Source: Clostridiales bacterium (GTDB lineage Bacteria; Bacillota; Clostridia; Lachnospirales; UBA12420). From it: DNA of 57,461 bases. Location of the stretch: assembly GCA_003452395.1 (NCBI GenBank), contig DMOI01000008.1:45900-103360 (forward strand), in the 5' to 3' direction. A model generated the notes under the pieces. That model saw nothing but the letters and a program-made list of their open reading frames with translations, was not told the origin of the DNA and searched no databases. How positions within the stretch are numbered: the first letter of the stretch is position 1; each line of letters opens with the position of its first letter. Made by a program: the position numbers and the translations under genes. Shown here one piece after another: positions 32,902-40,584 of this stretch.

Positions 32902-33642
32902 ATGTTAGAAAATAAAGTAGCAGTAGTAACTGGAGCGAGTAGTGGGATAGGTAGAGAGATAGCATTGACTTTAGCTTTAAAAGGTGCTAAAATAGTAGTA
33001 AATTATAGAGGAAATGATGATGAAGCAAACAAGGTTGTACTGGATATCGAAAATACAGGGTCAAAAGCTATAGCAGTTAAGGGTGATGTAAGTAAGGCCG
33101 AAGATATGGAAAATCTTATCAAGACAGCCGTTGACACTTACGGACGAGTAGATATATTAGTAAATAATGCAGGAATAACGAAAGATAATTTACTACTAAA
33201 GATGACGGATGAACAGTTTAGTGATGTAATAGATATAAATCTAAAAGGAACTTTTAACTGTACAAAAGCTGTTACAAAATACATGTTAAAGCAAAAAAGT
33301 GGAAAAATAATAAACATAGCATCAGTTATAGGTATAGTTGGAAATGCAGGTCAATCAAATTATGCAGCGAGTAAGGCAGGAATTATTGGTTTCACAAAAT
33401 CAGTAGCGAAAGAACTTGCATCAAGAGGTATAACCGCAAATGCAGTAGCTCCTGGATTTATAAGAACTAAAATGACAGATATACTTGCAGATGATGTAAA
33501 ACAAGAAATACTAAAGAATATACCACTAAAGAAATTTGGAGAGGCACAAGATGTCGCAAAAATAGTAGCATTTCTTGCATCAGACGATGCAAATTACATA
33601 ACAGGTCAAGTAATAAATATAGACGGCGGAATGGTTATGTAA
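32902..33642 (+). CDS. fabG: 3-oxoacyl-ACP reductase
   Basis: A 246-residue SDR-family NADPH-dependent ketoreductase. Cofactor loop TGASSGIGREIA, NNAGIT, catalytic Ser in INIASVIG, Y-x3-K in YAASKAGI and the C-terminal GQVINIDGGMVM. A GTG at 32893 is in frame, but AAGGAG (32887-32892) is correctly spaced from the ATG at 32902. Confidence 0.95.
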   Translation: MLENKVAVVTGASSGIGREIALTLALKGAKIVVNYRGNDDEANKVVLDIENTGSKAIAVKGDVSKAEDMENLIKTAVDTYGRVDILVNNAGITKDNLLLKMTDEQFSDVIDINLKGTFNCTKAVTKYMLKQKSGKIINIASVIGIVGNAGQSNYAASKAGIIGFTKSVAKELASRGITANAVAPGFIRTKMTDILADDVKQEILKNIPLKKFGEAQDVAKIVAFLASDDANYITGQVINIDGGMVM

Positions 33643-33702
33643 GTTGAAAGTGGAAAGTGGAAAGTTGAAAGGTGAAAGTGAAAAAACTAACGAACCTGTA
33701 GA

Positions 33703-33807
33703 CTGTCATTGCGAGGAGGAACGACGAAGCAATCTCATCTTTTAGAGGAAGTAAAATAATTTAAAAGATAAGATTGCTTCGTTGAAAAGACCTCCTCGCA
33801 ATGACAG
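33703..33807. repeat. MITE-like inverted repeat, copy B (between fabG and fabF)
   Basis: Left arm CTGTCATTGCGAGGAGGAAC...GAAGCAATCTCATC is mirrored by AGATTGCTTCGTTGAAAAG...CCTCCTCGCAATGACAG. It shares its arms and the right flank CTGGGxGTATAT with copy A. An AAAGTTGAAAG-type short repeat lies just upstream, directly after the fabG stop. Confidence 0.85.
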
Positions 33808-33844
33808 ACTGGGGGTATATGAATAATTTTGGAGGTAGAAAGAT

Positions 33845-35080
33845 ATGATTAGAGTTGTGATAACAGGACTTGGAGCGATTACCCCACTAGGTAACGACGT
33901 AGATACTTTTTGGGATAATATTAAACAAAATAAGTGTGCTATAGATAATATTACAAAATTTGATACTACTGATTATAAAACAAAGCTAGCGGCAGAGGTT
34001 AAAGACTTTGATGTAGAGAGATATATAGATAAAAAGGAAGCAAAAAGATTAGATCAATTTTCTCATTATGCTATTGCAGCTGCAAAACAGGCATTGGAAG
34101 ATTCAAAAGTAGTAGTAGAAGATGTAGATATAAATAGATTTGGAGCATACATTGGTTCAGGTATAGGCGGTATGTCTACTTGGGAAGATGAAAGTAGAAA
34201 TTTAATTAATAAAGGAAATAAAAGAATTTCTCCGTTTTTTATACCAATGACGATAGGTAATATGGCAGCTGGAAATGTTGCTATAGCTGTTGGGGCAAAA
34301 GGCCCTTGTCTTTCTATAGTAACAGCTTGTGCTACAGGAACGCATAGTATCGGTGAAGCATATAGGCTTATAAAATCAGGTGGAGCAGATGTTATGCTTG
34401 CAGGTGGTACAGAGTCTTGTATAACTCAGCTAGGCATTGCAGGATTTGAGGCACTTAGAGCACTCAGTTTTAGTAAAGATAAAGATAGAGCATCTATCCC
34501 TTTTGACAACGCACGAGATGGTTTTGTAATGGGAGAAGGCGCAGGAGTGATAGTACTAGAACGTCTTGAACATGCACAAAGCCGTGGTGCAAAAATATAT
34601 GGCGAGTTAGTTGGCTATGGCTCTACATGTGATGCATATCATATGACTTCACCAGCACCAGAGGGTGAAGGAGCTGCAAGAGCTATGCAAGTAGCAATAA
34701 GTGATGCAGGAATAAGGAAAGAAGATATTGACTATATAAATGCACATGGAACAAGTACAAAATATAATGACGAAAATGAAACTAAAGCTATAAAAACTGT
34801 TTTCGGAGAGCATGCATATAAATTAGCAGTTAGTTCTACAAAGTCAATGATAGGTCACCTACTTGGAGCAGCAGGTGGAGTAGAAGCAGTAATATGTGCG
34901 AAAACTATAGAGGATGGATTTATGCCTGCTACAATAAACTACAAAGAAAAGGATCCAGAATGCGATTTAGATTATATACCGAATATAGGTAGGGTAAAGG
35001 AAGTAAATTGTGCAATGTCGAATTCCCTCGGATTTGGCGGGCATAATGCGTGTATAATAATCAAAAAATTTACAGAGTAA
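33845..35080 (+). CDS. fabF: Beta-ketoacyl-ACP synthase II
   Basis: A 411-residue elongating condensing enzyme. Catalytic Cys in VTACATGTHSIGEA (about residue 163), His in NAHGTSTKYND, Lys in SSTKSMIGH and second His in IGHLLGAAGGVEAV; C-terminal NSLGFGGHNACI. Complete. RBS TGGAGGT before the ATG at 33845. Confidence 0.95.
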   Translation: MIRVVITGLGAITPLGNDVDTFWDNIKQNKCAIDNITKFDTTDYKTKLAAEVKDFDVERYIDKKEAKRLDQFSHYAIAAAKQALEDSKVVVEDVDINRFGAYIGSGIGGMSTWEDESRNLINKGNKRISPFFIPMTIGNMAAGNVAIAVGAKGPCLSIVTACATGTHSIGEAYRLIKSGGADVMLAGGTESCITQLGIAGFEALRALSFSKDKDRASIPFDNARDGFVMGEGAGVIVLERLEHAQSRGAKIYGELVGYGSTCDAYHMTSPAPEGEGAARAMQVAISDAGIRKEDIDYINAHGTSTKYNDENETKAIKTVFGEHAYKLAVSSTKSMIGHLLGAAGGVEAVICAKTIEDGFMPATINYKEKDPECDLDYIPNIGRVKEVNCAMSNSLGFGGHNACIIIKKFTE

Positions 35081-35212
35081 TTTACAGATTTTAGTTTACA
35101 AATTTTTAAAAAAGATGTATTATAAATAAAGATTGCATAGACTATTAACACTATAAAATCAGAATAGGCTTTTCGCGTTGCGAATTGTGAATTTAAGACG
35201 GAGGCGAACATA

Positions 35213-35677
35213 TTGGATATAAGAGAAATAAATGAGCTTATTGATAAAATAAATGAATCAAAACTAACTGAGTTTAGGTATGAAACTGAAAATCTAAATT
35301 TAGTAATAAAGAAGGAAAAAGCAGAGGCTACACAAGTGGAAAACACTTTACCACAAAAAATGATCCCGCAAGTTGCCGTAAATACAATACTAGCATCAGA
35401 ACAAAACACTACTACTGTATCTGCGCAAGATGAGAAACAAGGACATATAGTGAAATCACCTATAGTTGGTACATATTATGCAGCTGCAAATGCAAAAGCA
35501 GAAGCATTTGTAAAAGTAGGAGATAAAGTAAAAAAAGGTGATGTTTTATGCATCATAGAAGCAATGAAGCTTATGAATGAAATAGAGTCAGAAGTAACAG
35601 GAGAAATAGTAGATATACTTGTAAAAAATGCACAAATGGTAGAGTACGGACAACCATTATTTGTAGTGAAAGAGTAG
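35213..35677 (+). CDS. accB: Biotin carboxyl carrier protein of acetyl-CoA carboxylase
   Basis: A 154-residue protein: N-terminal helix (DIREINELIDKINES), a linker rich in Thr, Gln and Ala, and the C-terminal biotinyl domain (IVKSPIVGTYYAA; GDVLCIIEAMKLMNEIESE) with the biotinylated Lys in EAMKLM. TTG start at 35213, eight bases after GGAGG. Ordinary size. Confidence 0.93.
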   Translation: MDIREINELIDKINESKLTEFRYETENLNLVIKKEKAEATQVENTLPQKMIPQVAVNTILASEQNTTTVSAQDEKQGHIVKSPIVGTYYAAANAKAEAFVKVGDKVKKGDVLCIIEAMKLMNEIESEVTGEIVDILVKNAQMVEYGQPLFVVKE

Positions 35678-35696
35678 GTTAAGCGAGGTGATATAA

Positions 35697-36119
35697 GTGT
35701 TAAATATAAAGGAAATTCAACAGATAATTCCTCATAGATATCCATTTTTGCTTGTGGATAAGGCCCAAATAGATGAAGACAATAATAAAGCTATTGGGTA
35801 TAAAAATGTAACTATGAATGAGAATTTTTTCTTGGGACATTTTCCAGGGAACCCAGTAATGCCGGGAGTACTTATAATAGAAGCACTTGCTCAAGTAGGA
35901 GCAATATACATATTAAGTAAAGAATCATTTAAAGGTAAAACAGCATATTTTGGTGCGATAGATAAGGCGAAATTCAAAAGAATGGTTGTTCCGGGGGATG
36001 TTTTGAAACTGGAACTTGAAATAATAAAGATGAAAGGTCCAGTAGGAATAGGGCACGCAGTAGCCACGGTAGACGGGGAACTCGCTGCAGAAGCCGAATT
36101 GACGTTTATAATAAAATAG
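35697..36119 (+). CDS. fabZ: 3-hydroxyacyl-ACP dehydratase
   Basis: A 140-residue hot-dog-fold dehydratase. HRYPFLLVDKA, catalytic His in GHFPGNPVMPGV and Glu in LIIEALAQVGA; KFKRMVVPGDVL follows. GTG start at 35697 after GAGGTGA. It lies 20 bp after accB. Confidence 0.95.
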   Translation: MLNIKEIQQIIPHRYPFLLVDKAQIDEDNNKAIGYKNVTMNENFFLGHFPGNPVMPGVLIIEALAQVGAIYILSKESFKGKTAYFGAIDKAKFKRMVVPGDVLKLELEIIKMKGPVGIGHAVATVDGELAAEAELTFIIK

Positions 36120-36139
36120 ATAGCACAAAAAAATAATAT

Positions 36140-36168
36140 ATTCCTCCATCGTGAAGCTATGGAGGAAT
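36140..36168 (+). promoter_or_regulatory. 10-bp stem-loop between fabZ and accC
   Basis: ATTCCTCCAT (36140-36149) and ATGGAGGAAT (36159-36168) flank a 9-nt loop. No T-run follows, so it is not a standard terminator. It may stabilise or process the operon mRNA, or be a remnant of a repeat. The stem contains both CCTCC and GGAGG, so it hides a Shine-Dalgarno-like sequence. Confidence 0.5.
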
Positions 36169-36208
36169 CTTGTCAGTTATTTGTTATCTAAACGAAGGAG
36201 TGAAGAAC

Positions 36209-37585
36209 ATGTTTAAAAAGATACTTATTGCTAATCGAGGAGAGATTGCGGTAAGAATAATAAGAGCTTGTAGGGAAATGGGTATAGAAACTGTTGCAGT
36301 TTATTCTAAGGTGGATAAAGATGCTTTACATACACAAATGGCTGATGAGGCGATATGCATAGGTGAAGCAGCCTCGCAAGATAGCTATTTAAATATACAA
36401 AATATACTTAGTGCGACTATTCTTTCAGGTGCAGAAGCTATACACCCAGGTTTTGGATTTTTATCTGAAAACAGTAGATTTGCTAGGATGTGCCAAGAAT
36501 GCAACATAAAGTTTATAGGACCAAAACCAGAAGTAATAGATAATATGGGAAATAAATCACAGGCTAGAGAAATAATGAAGCAAGCTGGTATCCATGTAGT
36601 ACCTGGATCAGAAGGTATAGTTTTAGATGGGTACGAAGCACTAAAGCTAGCAGATAAAGTAGGTTATCCAGTTATGATTAAGGCATCAGCTGGTGGGGGC
36701 GGAAGAGGCATGAGGCTTGTTAGGCAAAGAGAAGAATTTTTAAAATTGTTTGACACTGCCCAAACAGAAGCGAAAATCGGATTTGGGGACCCAGCTATGT
36801 ATGTAGAAAAATTTATAGAAAACCCAAAACACGTAGAGATTCAAATACTTGCAGATGAGCATGGTAATGTAGTACATTTAGGAGAAAGAGATTGTTCTAT
36901 TCAAAGAAGACATCAAAAAATGATTGAGGAAGCGCCATCAGTACTTTTAGATGATGTTCTAAGAAAAAAGATGGGAGAAACTGCGGTAAGAGCTGCAAAG
37001 ACTGTAAAATATCAAAATGCAGGAACTATAGAATTTTTGGTAGATAAAAATAAAAACTTTTATTTTATGGAGATGAATACAAGAATTCAAGTAGAACATC
37101 CAATAACGGAAATGGTAACAGGTATTGACATAGTTAAAGAACAAATACTTATAGCAACAGGAAAAAAACTTGACATTACACAGAAAGATATTAAAATAAA
37201 TGGACACTCTATAGAATGTAGAATAAATGCCGAAGATCCAGATCATAACTTTAGACCATCACCAGGAAAGATAGAAAACATGCATATTCCAGGGGGGTTA
37301 GGTGTTAGAGTCGATAGTGCTATTTATAATGGATATATAATTCCACCAAATTATGATTCGATGGTTACAAAGCTTATAGTTCACGCTAAAACAAGAACGG
37401 AAGCTATAGCTAAAATGAAAAGAGCTTTGAGTGAATTTATAGTAGATGGAGTAAAAACAAATATAGACTTTCACTTTCAAATTTTAAACAATGAAATGTT
37501 TAAAAATGGAACATATGATACAGGGTTTATTGAACAGATGACAAAGTACAAAGAACAAAGTACAAATAACAAAGTACAAGTATAG
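36209..37585 (+). CDS. accC: Biotin carboxylase subunit of acetyl-CoA carboxylase
   Basis: A 458-residue ATP-grasp enzyme. ILIANRGEIAVRIIRACREM, HPGFGFLSEN, ASAGGGGRGMRLV, HVEIQILAD, GERDCSIQRRHQKMIEEAPS, EMNTRIQVEHPITEM and the C-terminal NIDFHFQILN are all conserved. The frame opens at 36170, but AAGGAGTG supports the ATG at 36209. After GTYDTGFIEQM the final residues TKYKEQSTNNKVQV are encoded by the ACAAAGTAC repeat array that borders the four-helix-bundle insertion, so the native C-terminus has been replaced. The enzyme core is intact. Confidence 0.95.
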   Translation: MFKKILIANRGEIAVRIIRACREMGIETVAVYSKVDKDALHTQMADEAICIGEAASQDSYLNIQNILSATILSGAEAIHPGFGFLSENSRFARMCQECNIKFIGPKPEVIDNMGNKSQAREIMKQAGIHVVPGSEGIVLDGYEALKLADKVGYPVMIKASAGGGGRGMRLVRQREEFLKLFDTAQTEAKIGFGDPAMYVEKFIENPKHVEIQILADEHGNVVHLGERDCSIQRRHQKMIEEAPSVLLDDVLRKKMGETAVRAAKTVKYQNAGTIEFLVDKNKNFYFMEMNTRIQVEHPITEMVTGIDIVKEQILIATGKKLDITQKDIKINGHSIECRINAEDPDHNFRPSPGKIENMHIPGGLGVRVDSAIYNGYIIPPNYDSMVTKLIVHAKTRTEAIAKMKRALSEFIVDGVKTNIDFHFQILNNEMFKNGTYDTGFIEQMTKYKEQSTNNKVQV

Positions 37586-38061
37586 AGAACATAAAAACAA
37601 ATTTGACTTTGAAACACCGGAGGTTTTATGGATGGTTGAAAGTGGCAATGTATTGAGGGATAAAAGCTATAGTATAGCTATTAAAGCAGTTAAATTATGT
37701 GGAGAGATACAAAAAAACAGAAAAGAGTTTAATCTTACAAATCAATTAATAAGAAGTGGAACAAGTATAGGAGCAAATACTAGGGAAGCAATTCATTCAC
37801 AATCAAAAAGAGACTTTATAGCAAAACTATATATAGTTCTTAAAGAAACAGAAGAGAGTAAATATTGGCTAGAGTTATTAGTTGATACGGGATATACAAC
37901 GAAGGAAGAAGTGAAATGCATGTACAAGGAGTTAATAGAAATTGCAAAAATAATAACTTCTAGCATCGTAACAACAAAAAGCAATATAGCTAAGAATGTT
38001 TGAAGCACTTTATTTGTACTTTGTATTTTGAATTTTGTACTTTGAAAACCGGAGGTTTTAT
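37541..38061 (+). mobile_element. IVS-like insertion: repeat-flanked four-helix-bundle ORF within the acc operon
   Basis: The left border is an ACAAAGTAC-rich array (37541-37580); the right border (38008-38045) is the same sequence inverted. ACAAAGTACAAATAA (37555-37569) is exactly mirrored at 38010-38024. Outside or overlapping these, ACTTTGAAA(C)ACCGGAGG followed by TTTTAT occurs both before the inner ORF (37606-37629) and before accD (38039-38061). Each ORF therefore has its own copy of the same ribosome binding site. The arrangement looks like an insertion between accC and accD that duplicated the accD leader. Confidence 0.65.
37632..38003 (+). CDS. Four-helix bundle protein (S23/IVS family)
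   Basis: A 123-residue helical protein. NVLRDKSYSIAIKAVKLCGE, NQLIRSGTSIGANTREAIHS, QSKRDFIAKLYIVLKETEES, KYWLELLVDTGYTT and a C-terminal EIAKIITSSI helix match the four-helix-bundle family (TIGR02436-like). That family is known from intervening sequences in 23S rRNA genes and is related to the Avd accessory protein of diversity-generating retroelements. ATG at 37632, eight bases after GGAGG. Unlike its neighbours it has no role in fatty-acid synthesis; it lies inside a repeat-bounded segment between accC and accD. Its function is unknown. Confidence 0.85.
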   Translation: MVESGNVLRDKSYSIAIKAVKLCGEIQKNRKEFNLTNQLIRSGTSIGANTREAIHSQSKRDFIAKLYIVLKETEESKYWLELLVDTGYTTKEEVKCMYKELIEIAKIITSSIVTTKSNIAKNV

Positions 38062-38063
38062 AT

Positions 38064-38936
38064 ATGGGAATGTTTAGTTCGAAAAAATATATTACACTTG
38101 ATATAAGAAAACATATTGACTCAAGCGATAAGCTTGCAGATAATGAAAATAAGGAATACAAACCATACATACCTAATGATAAGTGGGTCAAATGTCCTGA
38201 GTGTGGAATGACCTTATATAAGGAAGATCTTGAAAAGGGAAATCTGATTTGCATACACTGTCACTCGCATTTGAGGATGGGAGTTAATGATAGGGTAAAA
38301 CTTATAATAGATGAAGGTACATTTGAGGAGTTTGATGTAGAGATAGAAAGTGGAAACCCTCTAGGACTTCTTGATTATGATATAAAGAGATATCAAAATA
38401 AGACAGGACTAAAATCAGCAGTATTAACAGGAAAAGGAAATATAAATAGTAAAACCGTAATAATAGCAATTATGGAGTTTGCATTTAAGGGCGGAAGCAT
38501 GTCTGCTGCAGAGGGTGAAAAGATAACTAGAGCGATTGAAAAGGCAACTGCTGAAAAATTACCAATAATTATATTTACAGCATCTGGTGGTGCGAGAATG
38601 GAAGAAGGTATATTCTCACTTATGCAGATGGCTAAAACTAGTGCAGCACTTGCAAAACATAGCGAAGCAGGATTACTCTACATAACGGTACTTACTGATC
38701 CAACAACAGGAGGGATAACAGCAAGTTTCGCAATGCTCGGAGATATTATACTAGCAGAACCAGGAACACTAATTGGATTTGCAGGAAAGCGTGTAATAGA
38801 GCAAACTATCAAACAACAACTACCTGATGAATTTCAGACATCAGAGTTCTTATTAGAACATGGGTTTATAGACAAGATAGTTGTAAGAGGTGAACTAAAA
38901 ACAACGATTGGGAAAATATTGGAAATGCATGAGTAG
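38064..38936 (+). CDS. accD: Acetyl-CoA carboxylase carboxyltransferase subunit beta
   Basis: A 290-residue subunit. The N-terminal zinc ribbon has CPECG...CIHCH (about residues 50-72). The crotonase-fold carboxyltransferase domain follows, with TGKGNINSKTVIIAIMEFAF, GGSMSAAEGEKI, FTASGGARMEEGIFSLMQMAK and DPTTGGITASFAMLGD. ATG at 38064 behind CCGGAGGTTTTAT, which duplicates the ribosome binding site of the preceding inserted ORF. Full length. Confidence 0.95.
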   Translation: MGMFSSKKYITLDIRKHIDSSDKLADNENKEYKPYIPNDKWVKCPECGMTLYKEDLEKGNLICIHCHSHLRMGVNDRVKLIIDEGTFEEFDVEIESGNPLGLLDYDIKRYQNKTGLKSAVLTGKGNINSKTVIIAIMEFAFKGGSMSAAEGEKITRAIEKATAEKLPIIIFTASGGARMEEGIFSLMQMAKTSAALAKHSEAGLLYITVLTDPTTGGITASFAMLGDIILAEPGTLIGFAGKRVIEQTIKQQLPDEFQTSEFLLEHGFIDKIVVRGELKTTIGKILEMHE

Positions 38937-38954
38937 AAAAGGAGTGCGATTTAC

Positions 38955-39758
38955 ATGAATAAAGTGTGGAATAAAGTAGAGCTAGCAAGGCATGCGGACA
39001 GACCATCAGCTCTTGATTATATAAATATATTATTTACTGATTTTATAGAGTTACATGGGGATAGATTATTTGCAGATGACAAGGCTTTTGTCTGTGGTAT
39101 CGCAAAGTTTAATAATCAGCCAGTGACAATTATAGCCGAAGAAAAAGGGCGAAATACGAAAGAGAAAATAGAAAGAAATTTTGGAATGCCCCATCCAGAA
39201 GGATATAGGAAGGCACTCAGAATTATGAAGCAAGCCGAAAAGTTTAACCGTCCTATCATCTGTTTTGTAGATACCCAAGGAGCATATCCTGGAGTAGGAG
39301 CAGAGGAGAGAGGGCAAGGCGAAGCCATAGCACGCAATCTACTCGAGATGTCAAAGCTAAAAGTGCCAGTCATATCTATAGTCATAGGTGAAGGTGGAAG
39401 TGGTGGAGCACTTGCTATAGCTGTAGCAGATGAGGTATGGATGCTAGAAAATTCGATATACTCGATAATATCACCAGAAGGCTTCTCAAGTATATTATGG
39501 AAAGACTCGACACGTGCAAAAGAAGCCGCTGAAATCATGAAGATGACAGCACAAGATTTAAAAGAATTTAATGTCATAGATAAAATAATTAGAGAAAAAA
39601 AGGGTGGAGCACATAAAGATATAAATTATACAGCACAACACATAAAAGAAGAATTGGCGAATAGTTTAAAAAGACTAAAGGTGAAGTCGAAAGAAAAGTT
39701 ACTTGATGATAGGTATAATAAGTTTAGGAATATGGGGGAAATAAAGGGGGATGTATAA
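38955..39758 (+). CDS. accA: Acetyl-CoA carboxylase carboxyltransferase subunit alpha
   Basis: A 267-residue subunit with WNKVELARHADRPSALDYI, FIELHGDRLFADD, NFGMPHPEGYRKALRIM, DTQGAYPGVGAEERGQGEAI, IGEGGSGGALAIAVAD and ISPEGFSSILWKD. It is somewhat shorter at the N-terminus than the E. coli protein, as in other Firmicutes. It is the last gene of the cluster, 18 bp after accD, followed by copies 3 and 4 of the dispersed repeat. Confidence 0.95.
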   Translation: MNKVWNKVELARHADRPSALDYINILFTDFIELHGDRLFADDKAFVCGIAKFNNQPVTIIAEEKGRNTKEKIERNFGMPHPEGYRKALRIMKQAEKFNRPIICFVDTQGAYPGVGAEERGQGEAIARNLLEMSKLKVPVISIVIGEGGSGGALAIAVADEVWMLENSIYSIISPEGFSSILWKDSTRAKEAAEIMKMTAQDLKEFNVIDKIIREKKGGAHKDINYTAQHIKEELANSLKRLKVKSKEKLLDDRYNKFRNMGEIKGDV

Positions 39759-39783
39759 AACATCCCATTTTATTTATAGATAA

Positions 39784-40309
39784 TTCTTTTTCTTTTTGAA
39801 AGCCCAAAAAGAAACAAAAAGCCTTTCTACCCTAAATCCCTGCTAGGGACTTCGCTCGCAGACTTAGCTATTCGAGCATCCGCTCTCACACGCACGATTG
39901 CGACATCCAAAGACTTAGGTTTGGTAATTTCAAACCTTAGGTATTGGGGTACTCGTAGAGTGTTAAGGAGCTTCGCAAATTTAATTACAAGATAAAAGAT
40001 AAAAATACTAAAATACTAAAATACTAAAATACTAAAATACTAAAATACTAAAATACTAAAATACTAAAACGCCATATACATATGTGTTATATACACCCAC
40101 AGGTATGTCCCGGCGCTCAGTAGTTTTGAGCGGAAAGGGCAGACCGTTAATAGCCTCTAGCCAAGAATAAATTAATCTTTTTTCCGCATCCGCAAACTGT
40201 TTGAGAAAGTGCAGCGAACGCGGAACGAGCGAGTTCTTGCGGCTGTCACCCAAGGGTGGGGGTAAGGGGGTTGAGTTTTTTTGTTACCTTTTTTTTGAAA
40301 AAAAGTAAA
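39784..40309 (+). repeat. Dispersed modular intergenic repeat, copy 3 (full, with nested module and microsatellite)
   Basis: It fills most of the gap after accA. Blocks: head hairpin, CTAAATCCCTGCTAGGGACTT hairpin, CACGCACGATTGCGA, and a nested module at about 39903-39971 (CATCCAAAGACTTAGGTTTG onward). An eight-unit TACTAAAA microsatellite, the core at about 40107-40165 with GCTCA/TGAGC, GAGTTCTTGCGGC and the closing hairpin at about 40284-40309 follow. The nested module is inverted relative to the one in copy 1 and occupies a different position in the repeat. Confidence 0.85.
40006..40069 (+). repeat. 8-bp microsatellite (TACTAAAA)x8 inside repeat copy 3
   Basis: Eight perfect tandem units of TACTAAAA. 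The corresponding place in the other copies is also A-rich and repetitive (units like AAAAAAG or ATAAAAG in copy 1, ATTAAAG-like in copy 4), so the site is prone to slippage. Confidence 0.9.
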
Positions 40310-40334
40310 GAGAATTTATTTATCTTTAAAGAAA

Positions 40335-40567
40335 GTTCTTTTTCTTTTTGAAAGCCCAAAAAGAAACAAAAAGTCTTTTCTCCCCCAAACCCCCGCTGGG
40401 GACTTCACTCGCAAACTTTTGCTACTCCGCTATCGCGTCACACGCACGATTGCGACATCCAAAGACTTAGGTTTGGTAATTTCAAACCTTAGGTATTGGG
40501 GTACTCGTAGAGTGTTAAGGAGCTTCGCAAATTAAATTACAAGATTAAAGAATTAAAGGATTAAAAT
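40335..40567 (+). repeat. Dispersed modular intergenic repeat, copy 4 (5' half with nested module)
   Basis: It starts 25 bp after copy 3 ends. It has the head hairpin, CCCCCGCTGGGGACTT hairpin, CACGCACGATTGCGA, the nested module in the same place and orientation as copy 3, GGAGCTTCGCAAATT and an ATTAAAG-type A-rich tract. The core and the closing hairpin are missing. It runs up to the stop codon of the radical SAM gene. Confidence 0.8.
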
Positions 40568-40584
40568 CAAAATATGCAATTCAC

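Noticed and set aside
40006..40069. Regular repeats that might be a CRISPR array
   Set aside because: The 8-bp unit is directly tandem with no spacers; it is a microsatellite.
40056..40253. 65-codon minus-strand ORF within repeat copy 3
   Set aside because: It runs through the repeat core and is not kept in copies 1 and 2; there is no ribosome binding site. The block is better explained as non-coding.
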